A stretch of 64,000 nt of DNA from Robinsoniella peoriensis (GTDB lineage: Bacteria > Bacillota > Clostridia > Lachnospirales > Lachnospiraceae): the NCBI RefSeq assembly GCF_042680125.1, contig NZ_JBHTNY010000020.1; one strand, 5' to 3'. Under the pieces are notes generated by a model. It was not told where the DNA came from and made no database searches. It worked only from the letters and a program-made list of their open reading frames with translations. The position numbers and the translations under genes were made by a program. Positions within the stretch are counted from its first letter, which is position 1. Every line of letters starts with the position of its first letter. Below, one piece after another: positions 62,482-64,000 of this stretch.

Positions 62482-62755
62482 GTGGTAGCATAACCTCCTC
62501 CATCTGTAATTTTATGTCAATATTTAATAAGGATAGCCACTCACGGGTAAATATCTCATTAAGGCAATCAGGAATGAGCATATTGCCAGCACTATCCGTA
62601 ATCAGATTATTATTGAAGTCTTTTAGCGCATATTGGAACAGTAAACGTCTATATGCAGTGTTATAGTGGATAAATGCCTCTTCAAACTTCTGACCAGCCA
62701 TACTTTCTATATTCATACAATGTATAATAATACGGGAAACCAGATAATTAGGCAT
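62468..62755 (-). CDS. Hypothetical 95-residue protein, possibly the upstream part of the integrase relic
   Basis: 95 residues with AAGGAC before the ATG and no recognised motif. Its last residues (MEEVMLPRERA) run into the start of the integrase remnant in a different frame, so it could be either a separate small gene or the remains of a gene fused by decay. Helical, charged, no membrane segment. Confidence 0.45.
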   Translation of the reverse strand: MPNYLVSRIIIHCMNIESMAGQKFEEAFIHYNTAYRRLLFQYALKDFNNNLITDSAGNMLIPDCLNEIFTREWLSLLNIDIKLQMEEVMLPRERA

Positions 62756-63100
62756 CTAATGTCCTTGCGAATGAAGTTACAATAAATCTACATGCACACC
62801 GTTCTTGGGATTATAATGGTTTCCATTGACTGGACTCCCCTATATTCATCGGATATGGAAATATTTCCACGTCCATACCTCCCCAAATCACAGAATTAAA
62901 CACAGTATCCCTATCCAATTACTTTATATTGTTGAAATCTGCTGGTGTAAATTTTAGCACTAGCAAACCCTTAATAACAATCTCAGCCAGTGTATTAATA
63001 ACTTACGATTAAGTGTAGCTGCCATTTAATAGTGGCATACTCCAATCCTTTATGATATATTTAAATCAACAATTAAATAAGAATTGTGGAGGTAGTTAAA
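62756..63100. other. A/T-rich stretch without a supported gene
   Basis: Contains one 14-bp perfect palindrome TGGAAATATTTCCA (62856-62869) and several stop codons in all frames. I see no promoter or RNA gene. It separates the integrase relic from the lipoprotein gene. Confidence 0.5.
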
Positions 63101-63502
63101 ATGAAAAAGACTTTATCGGTGACATTATTATTAACCGCTATGCTAACTCTTAGCGGATGTAGCAATATTAAAGATGTTAAGATTATTGATGTTGATTCAG
63201 AAATCTATAGCGAGTCGGAAATTAATTCTGCAATAGATACGGTAGCAGAATATTTCAAATTGAACTTTGATGGGTGTACTTTGACCATGCTAAAGTACGC
63301 TGGTGATGATGATAATAAATCAGCAGATGAATGGGCTAAACGATATAATGCTGAAAGAGCAATTGTTTTACTTTCTTCATTTGATGTGGATTCGTCTGGC
63401 GGCGATGGCTCCTTTAATCCAGACTCTACATACAAGGACTGGCAGTGGATATTAGTTGAAAACGAAAGTGGAAAGTGGGAGCATGTAGACCACGGATATT
63501 GA
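63101..63502 (+). CDS. Small lipoprotein of unknown function
   Basis: 133 residues from ATG 63101, chosen for the GGAGG at 63088. A signal peptide with lipobox LTLSGC (Cys about 20) marks it as a membrane-anchored lipoprotein. The mature part has an acidic start, then a small alpha/beta-like domain (INSAIDTVAEYFKLNF, WAKRYNAERAIVLLSSF) ending in WQWILVENESGKWEHVDHG, reminiscent of DUF4829-type. Function unknown. Confidence 0.75.
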   Translation: MKKTLSVTLLLTAMLTLSGCSNIKDVKIIDVDSEIYSESEINSAIDTVAEYFKLNFDGCTLTMLKYAGDDDNKSADEWAKRYNAERAIVLLSSFDVDSSGGDGSFNPDSTYKDWQWILVENESGKWEHVDHGY

Positions 63503-63595
63503 TTCTTGCTGATTACAAGTAAATTCCCTTTAGAAAGAAATTCTTTCATTTTCTAGAGGTATATGTAAGTCATTATTAAAATTAGGGAGGCGTAT

Positions 63596-63670
63596 ATGAA
63601 CAGTTACCAAACAAAGTTTTTCAATTATTTGGCGTTAACCCAAGAAGATGGTTTATCTGAAGCCTCATAG
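63596..63670 (+). CDS. Very small ORF (24 residues)
   Basis: ATG at 63596 is preceded by AGGGAGG at ideal spacing and ends with TAG at 63668-63670. It may encode a small peptide or be the remaining 5' end of a truncated gene. No function assignable. Confidence 0.35.
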   Translation: MNSYQTKFFNYLALTQEDGLSEAS

Positions 63671-63698
63671 AAATATAGATTATTTAAGGAGTAAACGA

Positions 63699-64000
63699 AT
63701 GAAACAATCTAAAGCAATTACTTTTATTGGAGGTTATCATGTTTTTAGCGCAATAGTTGTATTGTTATCGCTGTTGTTAAATGGATCACCGATGAATACA
63801 GTATTTGGAGTTCCACAAATTCCCGATTATATTGTAAAAATGCTCGTTGTCATAATATATATTCCTACTGGTTATTTGTTCATGAAACGAGTCACTATTT
63901 CTTACTGGATTCTTCTTATATTACAAATCATCTTCTTTTTCATAAGTGCTGGCTTGGCAAAGAGATTTTCCACTCAACCGTATATTGGAAATATGATATA
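63699..64000 (+). CDS. Partial membrane protein (3' end off the window)
   Basis: Open frame from ATG 63699 (AAGGAG upstream) to the right edge, at least 100 residues, with three predicted membrane helices (about 12-28, 49-66, 72-86). No family recognised. Confidence 0.6.
   Translation, partial: MKQSKAITFIGGYHVFSAIVVLLSLLLNGSPMNTVFGVPQIPDYIVKMLVVIIYIPTGYLFMKRVTISYWILLILQIIFFFISAGLAKRFSTQPYIGNMI

Noticed and set aside
62856..62869. Palindrome TGGAAATATTTCCA in the element edge
   Set aside because: Chance dyads of this A/T content are expected in 345 bases of A/T-rich DNA.
61946..64000. Second copy of the tRNA-Glu 3' end (attachment site) inside the window
   Set aside because: I looked for the T-arm and acceptor sequence again to the right edge and did not find it.

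Overview
The window looks like a chromosomal segment from a low-GC, spore-forming, anaerobic member of the Clostridia, most probably a Lachnospiraceae-type gut bacterium. The support is: a cotJABC spore-coat cluster, a T-box leader in front of a TrpXYZ-type transporter, an anaerobic ribonucleotide reductase activase, FeoAB, A/T-rich Firmicutes-style promoters with strong AGGAG ribosome binding sites, and the canonical rimP-nusA-ylxR-ylxQ-infB-rbfA order. The genus is inference.

Layout. (1) 1-17.7 kb is a complete Gram-positive type IV pilus locus. One minus-strand operon (17637 down to 12735) encodes three minor pilins, PilC, a PilM-PilN fusion and PilO. A second minus-strand set (11930 down past base 1) encodes PilB, PilT, a PilA-like major pilin and an enormous prepilin-like protein of at least 2817 residues, whose body is about 49 GLUG-type repeats and which runs off the left edge. 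The prepilin peptidase pilD is on the plus strand between the two sets. (2) 18-21.9 kb: ftsW-like gene followed almost without a gap by feoA and feoB, then a DUF3006 gene. (3) 22-23.7 kb: cotJA-cotJB-cotJC, with a five-fold 81-bp Cys-rich tandem repeat inside cotJB. (4) 23.8-28.2 kb: small metabolic genes (HAD phosphatase, GNAT, YitT), tRNA-Ala(CGC), an orphan gene, dUTPase and NrdG. (5) 28.4-31.7 kb: ABC transporter behind a T-box. (6) 31.8-37.8 kb: TetR regulator with a 28-bp perfect palindrome over its promoter, a decayed condensation-domain gene, a YhgE/Pip-like membrane protein and a secreted Ig-like protein. (7) 37.8-54.3 kb: core information genes (pnp, rpsO, ribF, truB, nrnA, rbfA, infB, ylxQ, ylxR, nusA, rimP, parC/parE-like topoisomerase). 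(8) 54.4-61.6 kb: a secreted ComEC-like metallo-beta-lactamase-fold protein and a 1941-residue secreted phosphoesterase with lamin-tail and Fn3-like domains. (9) 61.8-64 kb: tRNA-Glu(CTC) followed by a frameshifted tyrosine integrase remnant, a lipoprotein and a partial membrane protein, probably the edge of a decayed integrated element.

The most unusual item is the GLUG-repeat giant prepilin encoded directly downstream of the pilus motor and major pilin genes; it suggests a type IV pilus carrying, or anchoring, a very large beta-solenoid adhesin. Extreme repeat expansions in CotJB and in the N-terminal half of IF2 are the other stand-out features. All domain names come from reading motifs by eye; no database search was possible.
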